Assembly (NCBI GenBank): GCA_037447655.1
Contig: JBBHKE010000836.1
Span: 540,809-604,808 of the forward strand
Reading direction: 5' to 3'
DNA from: Zygnema cylindricum
Lineage: Eukaryota; Streptophyta; Zygnematophyceae; Zygnematales; Zygnemataceae
DNA: 64,000 nucleotides
The notes under the pieces were generated by a model. That model was not told the DNA's origin, did not search any database, and saw only the letters and a program-made list of their open reading frames with translations. Below are positions 1 through 10,731 of this stretch, piece by piece. Numbering within the stretch: the first letter of the stretch is position 1; every line of letters starts with the position of its first letter. A program made the position numbers and the translations under genes.

Positions 1-663
1 GGTGTCGCACTTTCCCTCCCTCTCATGGACATCGGAGCCAAATCCGTGATCCTCGGATCCGGATTTGCGTTGAAGCTTGGCCTCACGACAGACAAGCTGC
101 AACCCACGACCACACGGTTACTAACTTCAGCTGGTACCACGGAGCCGTTCCTTGGAATCACCAATTCTGAAATTTCTTCACACGCACTCGTTACTAAGTG
201 TAGTGATTACGAATGTTTGGTTGGCAAGGACGTTTTATTTCGTGTTGGCGGCGGTGTAGATATGCACGACTAGATATTCTTTTACAGACCCAATCACTTT
301 CCTGAGCGGAAGATTTGCCTTCCACTTATTTCGGCACGGAAACCCTTGCCTATCATGGCTCATTCAGCGACAACACTTCCAACTTATGCTGGTATAACCA
401 CATTTGATACTAACATCTCTCCATGCATTCTCAAGATTGTCAAGATGGCTTCTAATGGGATGTTGAGTTCACAGGGTGCAGATTACATTGCTATTAAGGA
501 GCATGCCAAGATGGGTGCTTCACATTATTTGCAGGATTTTTCGTAGGACTTGGATTCCAAGCGGATACTCATTACAGAGGAGACTTCAGATTCACGTCTT
601 CGCAGGCTTCCGATTGTGTTGGCCATCTCCTCCACAGCCTAAGGAGCTGGGGGGAGGAATCAA
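1..663 (+). pseudogene. 3' end of a family A gag-protease polyprotein (aspartic protease fragment)
   Basis: This is the tail of a retroelement polyprotein that enters from the left edge. Residues around 25-110 resemble a retroviral-type aspartic protease: a hydrophobic strand, a degenerate active site reading D-I-G-A where a second copy at 5776 has D-T-G-A, then a conserved G-F-A-L-K-L-G-L stretch. The frame stops at 273, and later stops interrupt the remaining C-terminal part, which again matches 5760-6445. A polypurine tract (about 640-659, GGAGCTGGGGGGAGG) follows, so an LTR should start just after it. No reverse transcriptase or integrase lies between the protease and the tract. It is a decayed copy. 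Identity as a protease is fairly sure; activity is not expected. Confidence 0.7.
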
Positions 664-1892
664 TGGATCTCTCTCTCAGCTTCCCACTCACCTTCCACCT
701 TTTATCATTTCCACCCGTTATTTCCTTTTCACATTGTCATATTCATTTTTGCTTTGTATTATAATTCTTTTGCTTGAGGATTTTCATTGCTCGTTTGTTC
801 CACCTTTCTGTATAGCTGGATGGGTTGCATGTTTTTTGGTTCGATTAGACACATGCACAACAGCTGTCATGCCGCATCTCGTCAGCCACTTCCCTTGTTA
901 ATATGTAGGTTTTAGGATGAGCGGCCGCCACACTAATTTGCATTTGGGTGTTATTATGGTTTCGTAGGTCCATACATACTTAAGTTGCAAGTTGACCGTC
1001 CGTACATACCTACGTTGACCGTAATTTATGTGACGACAAGTTTGACCGTATGACTTACATTTCCTGAAATATCCGCCAACGATTGATTTTCGAATTCACG
1101 TCCGTACTTAAGTTTCCTGTCGCAGATTTTGGCCTTACGTGACACACGATTTCATATATTTATTTCGCGAAGTATGATTTCGGAATGTCCGTGGCGCCAC
1201 GTTCAATTTCAATCATCAGTGAGGCGACGTACAATTACGAAACATTGGTGACGCGACGTGCGATTTTGAAATGTTGGCGACGCACGCTGATTGGTGTATT
1301 GTAAGTCGTGAACCCATGTAAGTTCACGCATTCACATGTAGTTAGGAAGGGTTTTAATCCGCGGATTGTGAATTTTGTAACGTAGGCATATGGTTTTGGT
1401 CGCTTATTGGCCAGGACCCAAACTAGTCACAAATTGTACAGTGAAATACTCTCACATGATTGGTTAGTTAGCAAATGTCAGAAATTAGTACGTTGGTTAT
1501 TTCGTTAGTACTTACGCTATTGCTTTAGGTTTGTAATCTCATAATTTGAGAGTATAGGAATTGGTCGAAGAGGACTTAGATCTTTCGGTCTTTTCCCCTT
1601 GTCTTTTTCCTTAGTCAAATTGTCCGTTTTTTCCCTGCAAGGCTTTTAGTGCCTTAGTTTTTTGAGAGCTTAGCTTTTCTCTTTCCTCATTAAATTTTCA
1701 TTGTAAGCCCTACAAGTTAATTCACTCGGTTTTGGCCGGAGTCCGCACGGTTTCCCTTCAACAACCTCTTTTAGTGTGGATTGTGCCTACTTTCTCAGGC
1801 AGTTTCTAAACCTTTGTGGATGCCTTTTGTGAATTAGGGTTTGATTTGTTATTGTGTAATTTCTGTTGCCTTTGTTGAAGTTTATTTGTGGT

Positions 1893-2230
1893 TTGTTAGA
1901 ATTCGGTTATCTCGGAATCTCTACACATTTCCCTTGTTTCCATTGCTTGATTTTCTACTATCATTTTCTGCGATTCGTTATTAGTGTGTTGGAATCCGGT
2001 TATCTCGGATTCTGTGCAGATTTTTAACGTTGCTTTCTTGTATTTTCTTGTTGCTATTTTTACTTGTTTGTTAGAATTCGGTTATTTCGGATTTTCTACA
2101 TATTTTTCTTGCTTGTTTTTTTGTTGTAATTTTTTGCAATCGGCATGCCCGGATCTAGTTATCTCGGATTCTCCGCAGATTTATATTGTTGTCTTCTTGC
2201 ATTTTTCTGGTTTTGTTTTCTTTATTCGAA
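1893..2230. repeat. Degenerate tandem repeat, four units of ~85 bp, within LTR A
   Basis: Four units each contain a GAATTCGGTTATCTCGGA-like core followed by T-rich sequence. Cores start near 1902, 1991, 2075 and 2153, with spacing drifting from 89 to about 80 bp. The second unit can fold as GAATCC/GGATTC. Confidence 0.7.
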
Positions 2231-2517
2231 ATCCTAGACCTAACTCCTGTAAGGAATACGCCCACACCGTGGAGCCTAGTGGCTACCCATCGGCTTAGTA
2301 TTCCTGTACTCTCAAATTATCATTCTCCTCTCTTTTGTTTTGTGTTTGAAAAATTCAAAAAAATTGTAATATTTCATTTTCAGTTTTTGAAAAGAAAAAA
2401 TATTATCTTTCATTTTCAGTTTTTGTTCTTGGTTTTGTCTTTTCCATTTCCAATCCAATTAACCTTTTGTTTTCAGTTTTCATTCTCAGTTTGGCGTGAG
2501 AAATTTAAAAAGAAAAA

Positions 2518-2527
2518 TATATAAATA
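2518..2527 (+). promoter_or_regulatory. Candidate TATA box of LTR A
   Basis: TATATAAATA lies in an A/T-rich stretch about 1.4 kb before the LTR end and about 1.6 kb before the gag ATG. If used, the R-U5 leader would contain the 20 bp repeats and the conserved hairpin. The evidence is the motif only. Confidence 0.25.
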
Positions 2528-2841
2528 CATTATTTACCATATAAAATCTATCTTTCCATTTCTAAATTTTCTTTCACGTATTTTTAATCCAGTTTCTTCC
2601 ATTTGATCCGGTTTTATCTTTCCGTCGGTTTTAATCCTATCTCTTCTCCACTTGTAGTTTCTTTTTCAGTTTTTCCTTTAAAAAAAAAATGATAAAAAAA
2701 TTGATATATATCTAAAATTTGTACCTTGAAAATACTTTTGTTTGTTTTTTCAATTTAGTTCTTTGGTGTTTTCCCTCTATCTTATTTCTGTCCCCCACCT
2801 TGCTGCCACTCTATTTTAGGTTTTTTAGGTCTAAATTTGTG

Positions 2842-2958
2842 GCAGATTTTAGGGTTTGGTTGCAGATTTGAGGGTTTGGTCCCAGATTTTAGGGTTTGGT
2901 CCCAGATTTTAGGGTTTGGTTGCAGATTTTAGGGTTTGGTTGCAGATTTTAGGGTTAG
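2842..2958. repeat. Six tandem 20 bp units containing TTTAGGGTTT
   Basis: Units of the form GCAGATTTTAGGGTTTGGTT repeat with a strict 20 bp period and few substitutions (TTGAGGG in unit two, TCCC for TTGC in units three and four). Each embeds the plant telomere-type word TTTAGGG, but the period is 20, not 7, and the array lies inside an LTR, so it is not a telomere. Confidence 0.85.
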
Positions 2959-3213
2959 TCTAAATAATTCGGGTTTGGGATGCCGCTAACCTGATTCTAA
3001 CTTGCTTTGTGACTTATACTATCTTTTCCGATACTTACAGTATTCATTTCCCGGTCCCGCACCATACGGAGATCTCCGTGGCTTCACATTTTGGATTCGC
3101 TTTCAGTTTTCGTTCGTAATTTGCATTGTTAAGCTGTGGTGTTTCACACGATTATTTGGATATTGTGAGAGCGGATTGCGTAGCGGATTCACCCTTTGAG
3201 GCTCTGCAAAGCC

Positions 3214-3247
3214 CTAGTTGTAGCGATCAGCTAGTTGTAGCGATCAG
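3214..3247. repeat. 17 bp direct duplication
   Basis: CTAGTTGTAGCGATCAG occurs twice back to back, ending 8 bp before the large hairpin at 3256. Confidence 0.85.
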
Positions 3248-3255
3248 CTGCGGTT

Positions 3256-3287
3256 CACCTTTGATAATCACCAGATTATCAAAGGTG
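3256..3287 (+). other. Perfect 14 bp stem-loop, conserved in the second family A element
   Basis: CACCTTTGATAATC and GATTATCAAAGGTG flank an ACCA loop with no mismatch. The homologous site in the minus-strand element (47585-47612) has a different stem sequence that still pairs in the sense RNA, with loop ACGA. The sites are homologous because flanking sequence also matches (GTAGCGG and CTCTGCAAA upstream, GGTGTT and GGGTGCAAG-like sequence downstream). Confidence 0.85.
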
Positions 3288-3431
3288 TTGTGAAAGTATT
3301 ACGATGCTGTGCGGGTGCAAGCGCTTGTTAAGATAGTTCGGTGATTGCTTAGAGGGTACGTGAGTCGATTGGGTTCCATCTGACCCAATTGTATTGAACT
3401 TCTGCATTATTCACACTTTCTATGCTTGCCA

Positions 3432-3690
3432 TCTGGCCGTGAGTGGCCTTGTGTTTTTTTTGTTGTATATTTGGCGTGGAATTTTCAGGTTAGATCTGGC
3501 CGTTGGTGGCATTGGAGTGAACTATTTTCTGCATGTGGAGCTTTAGATCTGCACCTCTGGGTGCTTGTTTAGCAATTTTATGCTTTTATAGATCTGACTC
3601 TCTGGCCTTGCCCACTCGTTTGGAGGGAAGAGGTTTCGGTAAAAGCGGCTTCTTGATTAGATCTGGCCATTGCGGCCTTGCTAGAGACTA
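3432..3690 (+). other. Series of four short hairpins, three next to TAGATCTG boxes
   Basis: Four short inverted repeats occur at 40-110 bp spacing: GGCCGTGAGTGGCC, GCCGTTGGTGGC, GCACCTCTGGGTGC and GGCCATTGCGGCC. The last three follow AGATCTG words. The homologous part of the minus-strand copy (about 47280-47440) keeps GGCCGTGAGTGGCC and has GCACCCTAAGGTGC in place of the third. Confidence 0.6.
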
Positions 3691-3916
3691 TTTGAGATTG
3701 TTGCCTACGTGTTTGGTGTGGTTCTCACTTGTTGCATTTCGGATAGATCGTGTTCAATACCGCGTCGTCGTGGTTCCCATTTTCTTTTTATGCCCAGCGA
3801 TTGGAACAATCTTAATTTTCGTCCCGGGTCTACTCGTAATGGCGTTGTTTTTCGCCAATCACTAATAGACCAAACGGATCTAGCGAGTCTACCTCATTCT
3901 CCTATAGTTTCAATTT

Positions 3917-3930
3917 TGGTATCAAGAACA
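3917..3930 (+). other. Candidate primer-binding site of family A
   Basis: TGGTATCAAGAACA keeps the first eight bases of the plant copia/gypsy initiator tRNA-Met site (TGGTATCAGAGC) and then diverges. It lies 4 bases after the proposed LTR end. The minus-strand copy does not preserve it well. Confidence 0.35.
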
Positions 3931-4104
3931 CCGTCTCTCCATTCAGGACTCACATCCGTCTCTTCTTTGTCAACTATCTCCTCAACGCTATCTGTAGAGG
4001 AAATTGACGACAAAGGTTTCGAGGAATCCACTTCTAGTTCCCTCTCTTTTTGGTCTTTTCCTAGACTCATTTTGGTCCCGTCTTCGTACACCCCAGTCGG
4101 TGAC

Positions 4105-5140
4105 ATGGCTTCCTCCTCGGAGGGCCCCATGAGCAAAATGGAATTCTGCTTTTCAAGGATGAAGAATACAATTTCCTTATCTCATTTTCGTATGTTGTAT
4201 GATACCGATATGCGCGATTTGGCATTTCGCTATCAGGATCGATTTGATCTTCATGTAGCATTCTCTCTCTTTGGTTGGTAACTCAGAGGTTCGGCTCTCA
4301 CCTTATATTCTCGCAAATATAATAGTATACTCGCGATGACATAATTTTCCCCTCCTTTCGCTGGCACATCAGAGGTCATAGGACAAGTGGATATCCCATT
4401 TCAGGTCGTTTTTTCGAGGTCCTAGATGCCTTAGATAATATCCTAGTTCTCGCTGTCCCAAAAATTCCTTGGCAATATGTTGTGGCTACGAGTGCTGTTA
4501 TCCCACCACGATTTGGGATGAGGATTCCGTTGCGAGATCCCCTTTGTGTCATGTTTGATCTCCTAGAAGCGGAGTATCAAATCCGGATCAAGTGAAAGAA
4601 CTGATGAACTTCGAATGTAAACCGGAAAAACTGCCCCCGCTTTACGTGCCCGTAAGGAGACGCTACCGGAAGTCTTACCAGACTTAATGTCCGATGTGGA
4701 AGCTGTCCAAAAATTTATTGGACAGTTTCCTGATCACTCATAACTATTTATCCAAAGTCATCTTACTCATACATACGGTTTGAATTTTACCTTTGACCAG
4801 GCCGCCCAATATGCGGTTGAATATGAGATGTAGTCGTGTTGGTTGGAAGCTCATGATGAATCAGAAGTTACTTCCCCACTTCTCCCACCAAGCAACCCAT
4901 GGCCCAACAATAGGCCTCCGAAGGTGCCTGCCATGGGAGCTCCACCATTTAACCTTGGAAACGGATTATGTTTTCGTTGCCGGGAAACAAGGCATGAGGC
5001 TCGCATGTGTCCAGATTTGACGGCCACATGTAATCACTGTCAACAGATGGGACAGTATGCCCATCGATGCCAAATTAAAAACCCAGAGTTCTCATATCAG
5101 AATCAAATCAAGAATGGGTGTATTCGCGCCCGTTAGGCTA
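4105..5140 (+). pseudogene. Family A gag, two zinc knuckles, broken by stops
   Basis: The ATG at 4105 opens MASSSEGPMSKMEF, which is conserved in the minus-strand copy (MASSSEEGIGKMKF at 46759). A conserved block, L-S-H-F-R-M-L-Y-D-T, follows. Stops at 4279 and later, plus a frameshift, break the frame. A second recognisable stretch (Q-A-A-Q-Y-A-V-E-Y-E-M) leads into two CCHC-type knuckles near 4970-5080. The first fits C-X2-C-X4-H-X4-C; the second has Gln in place of the zinc-binding His. Gag would form the virus-like particle and bind RNA. The ATG is chosen because conservation with the other copy starts there. Confidence 0.75.
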
Positions 5141-5532
5141 AGCCGGTCACTCTGCCTAAAGAGACTGAGAAAGAATCTACTCCCCTTAGAGTTTCCTGTA
5201 GAGATTGAGAAAGATAGAGCTGCAAGCTACTATGGGAGCTATGATGAAAGAACACTTCGCCGCTTTCATGGCGTAGATGAAGCCACAGTTTACCGGAATG
5301 GCCCGTACGGTCTTTCACATGCCAACGTTGGCCGGTCGAACCCTTCGCGATTCCATCGTCTAACAAAGAGTAGTCGCGTTTGGTAAAGGCTCGTCGGATC
5401 ATGATCGAGTCGGAAAAATAACAAACTCTCGTATTCCACTATCTTTGGAGAAGGATCGTCTCTCTCCTCTTCCAGGATCGGCTTCAGCTATCGCAACTAA
5501 GGCACTTACAACCTTGGATAGTACTATCCAAG

Positions 5533-6440
5533 ATGCTCATCGCGTCAAAGAAACAGTTGAGCATCCTTCCGGCCATGATTGAGGATGTGCCCAAGGCCTC
5601 TTTTATTTCGGGTGAGGTCCTTGCAGCCGCTGCTTTACGCGCGTTACAACTGAATTGCAATCTGACGGCAATCCACCCAATTTCAGTGGACAAACGTAGC
5701 ACATTAGATCCTCACATCAGCTTTCTTGATAACAGCCGACACTCATTCATAGTGAATGGTGTCGCACCTTCCCTCCCTCTCGTGGACACAGGAGCCAAAC
5801 GCGTGATCCTTGAATCCGGATTTGCGTTGAAGCTTGGCCTCACAGTAGACAAGCTGTAACCCACAACCACACGGTTACTAACTTCAGCAGGTACCACGAA
5901 GCCGGTCCTTGGAATCACCAAGGACACCCTCGTGTTTGGGTTTCAAACAGAAACCAAAACTGAATTTTCTGAAATTTCTTCACAAGCGCTCGTTACTAAG
6001 TGTAGTGATTACGAATGTTTGGTTGGCCAGAACGTTTTATTTCGTGTTGGCGGCGGTGTAGATATGCACGACTAGATATTCTCTTACAGACCCAATCACT
6101 TTCCTGAGTGGAAGATTTGCCTTCCACTTATTTCGGCACAGAAACCCTTACCTATCGAGGCTCATTCAGCGACAACACTTCCAGCTTATGCTGGTATAAC
6201 CACATTTAATACTAACATCTCTCCATGCATTCTCAAGATTGTCAAGATGGCTTCTAATGGGATGTTGAGTTCACAGGGTGCAGATTACATTGTTATTAAG
6301 GAGCATGCCAAGATGGGTGCTTCACATTATTTGCAGGATGTTTCGCAGGACATGGATTCCAAGCGGATACTCATTACAGAGGAGACTTCAGATTCACGTC
6401 TTCGCAGGCTTCTGATTGTGTTGGCCATCTCCTCCACAGC
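5533..6440 (+). pseudogene. Family A aspartic protease and C-terminal region
   Basis: The longest open part (5533-5859) holds a spacer rich in Ala/Leu and then the protease core, with active site L-V-D-T-G-A near residue 85 and the downstream G-F-A-L-K-L-G-L strand. A stop at 5857 ends the frame, but the conserved continuation (A-L-V-T-K-C-S-D-Y-E-C-L-V-G) resumes at about 5985. A second open stretch at 6247-6444 ends at the polypurine tract. The 1-663 copy is clearly the same sequence. The polyprotein ends here without RT, RNase H or integrase, as it also does in the minus-strand copy, so the family is probably non-autonomous. Confidence 0.75.
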
Positions 6441-6465
6441 CTAAGGAGCTGGGGGGGGGAATCAA

Positions 6466-6805
6466 TGGATCTCTCTCTTAGCTTCCCACTCACCTTCCAC
6501 CTTTTATCATTTCCACCCGTTATTTCCTTTTCACATTGTCATATTCATTTTTGCTTTGTATTATAATTCTTTTGCTTGAGGATTTTCATTGCTTGTTTGT
6601 TTCACCTTTTCTGTACAGCTGGATGGGTTTCATGTTTTTTGGTTTGATTAGACACATGCACGACAGTTGTCATGCCACATCTCGTCGACCACTTTCCTTG
6701 TTAATATTCAGGTTTTAGGATGAGCGGCCGCCACACTAATTTACATTTGGGTGTTATTATGGTTTCGGAGTTCCATACATACTTACATTGCAAGTTGACC
6801 GTCGG
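6466..6805 (+). mobile_element. Start of the 3' LTR of family A, truncated
   Basis: After the polypurine tract GGAGCTGGGGGGGGGA (6446-6461) the sequence TGGATCTCTC repeats LTR position 664 onward for about 340 bp with a few percent difference. It is cut off near 6805, where copia pol-like sequence begins. Confidence 0.75.
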
Positions 6806-8640
6806 TTCATACCAAACAAGGTCATTAAAGAATCACCTAATGGCACTAACAAAGTGACATCTGAAGAGAAACCACTGGAGAAGGAGGATGATGATAAGAT
6901 TCAGAGCAATGATTCGGATAAAGAATTTATTGTGGGTGTACGAAGAAGTAAGAGATCAACATAAGGGAAGGCACTGGAACGATTTTCACCAGGACATTCA
7001 TACTAAAAGCAAACCAATTGTCAGAGGGCAATTTCCGAAATTAGAGAAGGAAGGGCGGAATCCTTCCTCTTATAATAGGCAATTATAGAAAATCGTCCGA
7101 CCGATCCTCAATCATATCAAGAAGCTAAAGACTCGGACGGATGGGAGGAGAAGTGGAAATCGGCGTTCATAAAAGAGTTTAATTTTGTTAAAATAAATGG
7201 GTGTTTTGAAGAAGTAGACTTACCGGTTGGTAAGAAGGCGATAGACTCAAAGTGGGTTTTGAAAACAATGACGCGAGCCGGCTCGATAGAAATTCTTAAG
7301 TGAAAAGCACGATTAGTATGTAAGGGCTTCCAACACAAAGTAGGTATTGACTATTCAAACATTTGCCCCTGTAGTTAAGTTCGATTCATTGAGCGCAATT
7401 ATTGCAATGGCGACGGCGGAAGGAATGCACATCCAACAGATGGATGTAAAGACGACCTTTTTAAATGGTGAATTAGAGGAGGAGGTGTATATGAAAAATC
7501 CAAAAGGAGTTCCTGGAAAGAATGGTAAGGTATGGAGGTTGTGGAAGGCTTTATAAGGTTTGAAGTAGGCACCGAGAATATGGAACCATAAGCTTCACAA
7601 GGTTTTACTAATTTTGGAATTTAATAGGCTTACTGCAGATTGTGGAGTGTATATTCGGGGAGAAGGTTGAGACATGATAATTTTTAGTGTATAAGTCGAT
7701 GACTTCATTTCCATCTCTCACAACTTGGAGTTACTTGGAGAATTAAAGATTGAATTTCGAAAACACTTTAGAATTACATATTTAGGGGATGCACAATACA
7801 TCGTGGGAAATTCACATTCAGAGGAGGAGGAACGGAGATATTAGGTTGAGCCAAGAACAATATGGAAAAGAGGTACTAGAAAGATTTGGGTTTTTAGATT
7901 GTAAGCCACTTGGAACTCCCTTTGATCCTCTTGAAAAGCCTTCTAACTTTGTTAAAAGTCCCGAGGTTGATGCCCCATATAAGGAGGCGGTCGGAAGCTT
8001 AATGTATTTGAGTGTTGGTACTAGGCCAAACATTAGTGCCGCAGTGAGTGTGGTTAGTCGGTATTGTAGCAATCCGAAAAAAATACATTGGGAGGGGGTG
8101 AAGAGAATCTTTAGATATTTGGCTGGAACACTTAGTCTTGGAATTGTTTATAGGAAAGGTGAGAGCTGGAGTTGTTATGGATATTGTAATGCCGACTATG
8201 GAGGGGACCATGATACACGAAGGTCTACGTCAGGATATGTGTTCTTACTTGCACGAAGAGCTATCTCGTGGAATTCCCGTTTGCAACCTATTGTGGTACT
8301 CTCATCTACAAAAGCGGAGTATATGGCCGCATGTCGTGCTGCGAAAAATGTCGTGTGGATTATGGAATTTCTATCGGAGGTTGGAGTGGAAAAAGAATGC
8401 ATGCAAATAATGAGTGATAACATGTCCTCTATTGCACTTACTAAAAATCCGATTTTGCATAAGCGCACAAAGCACATTAAAATTCAGTGGCATTTTGTTT
8501 GAGATTTAGTTTCGAAAGAAGAAGTTGAATTTGTGTTTGTACCTACAACAGAGCAAGCTGCTGATATGTTAACCAAAGCATCAATAAAAAAAGTATATGA
8601 AATGGGAAATAAGTTAGTGGGCATGGAGAGGGGGCTTTGA
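6806..8640 (+). pseudogene. Copia reverse transcriptase-RNase H fragment (5'-truncated)
   Basis: The first ~300 bp resembles the linker before RT. RT is recognisable from about 7105: K-A-I-D-S-K-W-V-L-K near 7240 and A-P-V-V-K-F near 7370, followed by Q-Q-M-D-V-K-T-T-F-L-N-G-E-L. The catalytic Y-V-D-D is degraded (a stop, then V-D-D, near 7693). The region 7789-8502 is open for 237 codons and covers the end of RT (V-G-S-L-M-Y-L) and RNase H (N-A-D-Y-G-G-D, S-S-T-K-A-E-Y-M-A). The rest of the C terminus, ending E-R-G-L near 8640, follows after one stop. Gag, protease and integrase are absent. Confidence 0.85.
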
Positions 8641-8661
8641 GTGTCTCTGTAAGAGGGGGAA

Positions 8662-9128
8662 TGTTAGGATTGAGTATTGATAACTTATTTAGTGAGGAGA
8701 TATTCACGTAGCTAAAGCACCAACGACCAACAATGAAGTAGTTTCTTCGCTAGATATTTGAAGTGATGTGGAATTTATTTGTTCGTTTTGCGTAAGTCTT
8801 AGTCATACCGTAGAAGTGACGTGGAAATTATTTGGTAGTTTTGTTTCACGCAAGTCTTAGTTGTACCATATAAGTGTTGTGGAAATTGGTTGGTCATTTT
8901 GTTTTGCTTCACGTAAGTTCTATTCATACAGTGTTAACTAAGTCGGTTGGTGGTTGACTTACCATGTTAGTCGACTTATTCAGGACGGCTACCTTTTTTC
9001 AGTTGTATACATTTGCCACGTTGCCTCTTAGGCGTTTTTAGTCGTGTACACATATATTTGTTGTGACATAATGGTAGACTTATCTAATTGGAGGCGTATC
9101 TAATTTTGGAGGTGTAGAAGTAATAACA
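8662..9128 (+). mobile_element. Probable 3' LTR of the preceding copia fragment
   Basis: A polypurine tract (AAGAGGGGGA, 8651-8660) directly precedes TGTTAGGATTGAG, a typical copia LTR start. The right end is less sure: a TAATAACA at 9121-9128 gives TGTTA...TAACA terminal symmetry. No second LTR was found for comparison. Confidence 0.5.
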
Positions 9129-9600
9129 AGCTTTTGTACTTGACGTTACATTTTAATATATTGGTGTTTAGGAGGAACATATCTTTTGTGTTATATGTGT
9201 TTATTTGGATTGCTTTGTTTCTTTCAGATGTCTCATGCGCATAAAACGTAATTTTGTAAAAATGTCAAAATCCGTACGAATGAGACATCTATTTGCGCAA
9301 CCAAAAAGGTCAACCCGATACATCGCGCCTAGAAAATGACAACGCGATACATCAAGCCCAAACTACGAATTTTTATGTGCACAACAAGAATATTTGTTGT
9401 ACAAAAACTTAAGTCAAAGTAAGAAGTTCATATATAATCATATACATTCCGAATTCTTTCGCAAATTTCGTCAAGAGGATGATAGTTTCGGTAAAGGCGG
9501 TCATTCTATCACGAAAAGATTGGATCCTTTGTCTTGATGCCGTAAATACAACCTGCCGTACATACAACCTTTATGGAATAGTGACAAAATTTCTTAACGT
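9129..9600. other. Unassigned A/T-rich interval
   Basis: There is no credible reading frame, and no repeat shared with the rest of the window was noticed. It lies between the copia 3' LTR and the 3' end of the minus-strand LINE. Confidence 0.3.
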
Positions 9601-9604
9601 TAAA

Positions 9605-10731
9605 GCAAAACAACAAGCCTTTATTGCAAAAAATTGCGATGGCGAAACCATTTGAGTACAAAAAGTGGAAAATTGAAAAACTTATTTGGAGACTACAAGA
9701 GTCACAAGAAAGTAATCTACTCCTAAACGCTGCAACAAAATAGAGCAATACTAACAAAAGCAAAGAACCAAAACAAAACAACAACAGACTTAGTTAGTTG
9801 ACAAAATGAAAAAACCTAGACTAGACTACCCCTACACAAACTAAGGTCCACAACCACGGAGATCATGGATGTGAACCAGGTCCGTTAGCGGAAGGTCTGG
9901 AACACCTCATCGGTCCTCAGCGAGTGTGCTACGTCGAAGGAGAGCCACAGCTTGGGCCCGTTGAAGTGCAATTGAGACAAGTTGTCGATAGAACACAACC
10001 AAACAACTCGGTGGAGGACTACTTGGACCCCGAGATTCAAATGTTTTTCGCGCACAGTAGCAAAAGAAGTCATCGAAGGACTTGTCTAAAGATCTAAAAA
10101 TCTCCACTGCACATGGGACAAATTGGTCCAACGCGTCTTGGTGAACGTAGTCTCTTTCTTTTGTAGCCATTGCGTCCCGAGCCGCCACACCTGGATGCGA
10201 AGCCGCGCGAGATGAAATGTGTGTCTCAGTCGGATCCGTGAGGACCACATCGCCAAGCAACCTCCCAACACCATGAAGAAAAACTAATATAACCCGAGGG
10301 CTCCGAATACCCTTAGTCTGGGGCTGAGGTGGAAGTATATTTGAAACCTCAAGTTTGATGGTGTAGCCCGCCTCGGCACCAATAGCAACAATGGCATCTC
10401 GCACCAAATAATGAGCAACACTTCGTTCCCCCCCATACGAGCAACAAAGCAAATGGATTCCCTCAGCATGGATGGGTTGGTTGCAAATGCGCCGAGGCCC
10501 CCCCAACAGCGAAGGGTGAGGCAAACCCAACCGCAAGTGTAGAGTAAAATTAAATTGGTCGAACGATAGACGGAGTGTCGAAAAAATTGGCATTGCTTGT
10601 AGCCACGCACCAGCTCCAACACGAACGTAAACGAGCACGCGATTGAGCAAAAGGTAGCGCCTCCAAGAGGTTCGTAAAATCACCAGCTTGCTCGGATATG
10701 AGTTGTTGAAAGTTAGTGTTGGCCATGAGTG
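9605..10731 (-). pseudogene. LINE ORF2 C-terminal part with zinc motif and endonuclease-like region, plus 3' UTR
   Basis: An open stretch of 258 codons (10683-9907) contains G-A-G-A-W-L-Q-A-M-P, L-R-L-G-L-P-H-P, a Cys/His motif (C-N-Q-P-I-H-A-E-G-I-H-L-L-C-C), then G-D-V-V-L-T-D-P-T and A-T-K-E-R-D-Y. This order (zinc motif, then D-V-V, then K-x-x-x-Y) resembles the restriction-like endonuclease end of R2/CRE-type LINEs. One expected Cys and the first catalytic Asp look substituted, so it is probably dead. The 3' UTR (9900-9605) ends at an antisense AATAAA-type signal and matches 31632-31860. The element continues upstream (higher coordinates) at 11535 after an LTR insertion. The endonuclease class is an inference from motif order. 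Confidence 0.7.

Larger units (their letters stand above)
664..3912 (+). mobile_element. Long terminal repeat of retroelement family A (~3.2 kb)
   Basis: The left boundary follows a polypurine tract and begins TGGATCTCTC; the same sequence recurs after the tract at 6466. The right boundary is set by a TTTCA end just before a candidate primer site at 3917. The interval has no coding but is full of internal repeats: GCGACG-type repeats (1190-1290), a four-unit ~85 bp repeat, a 20 bp telomere-like repeat, a TATATAAATA box at 2518-2527, a 17 bp duplication, and a strong hairpin. The part 3100-3730 is recognisable in reverse orientation at about 47000-47765. Since protease lies to its left and gag to its right, this single LTR is shared by two internal regions. 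Exact ends are inferred. Confidence 0.6.

Noticed and set aside
2842-2958. Interstitial telomere
   Set aside because: The period is 20 bp, not 7, and the array is inside an LTR.
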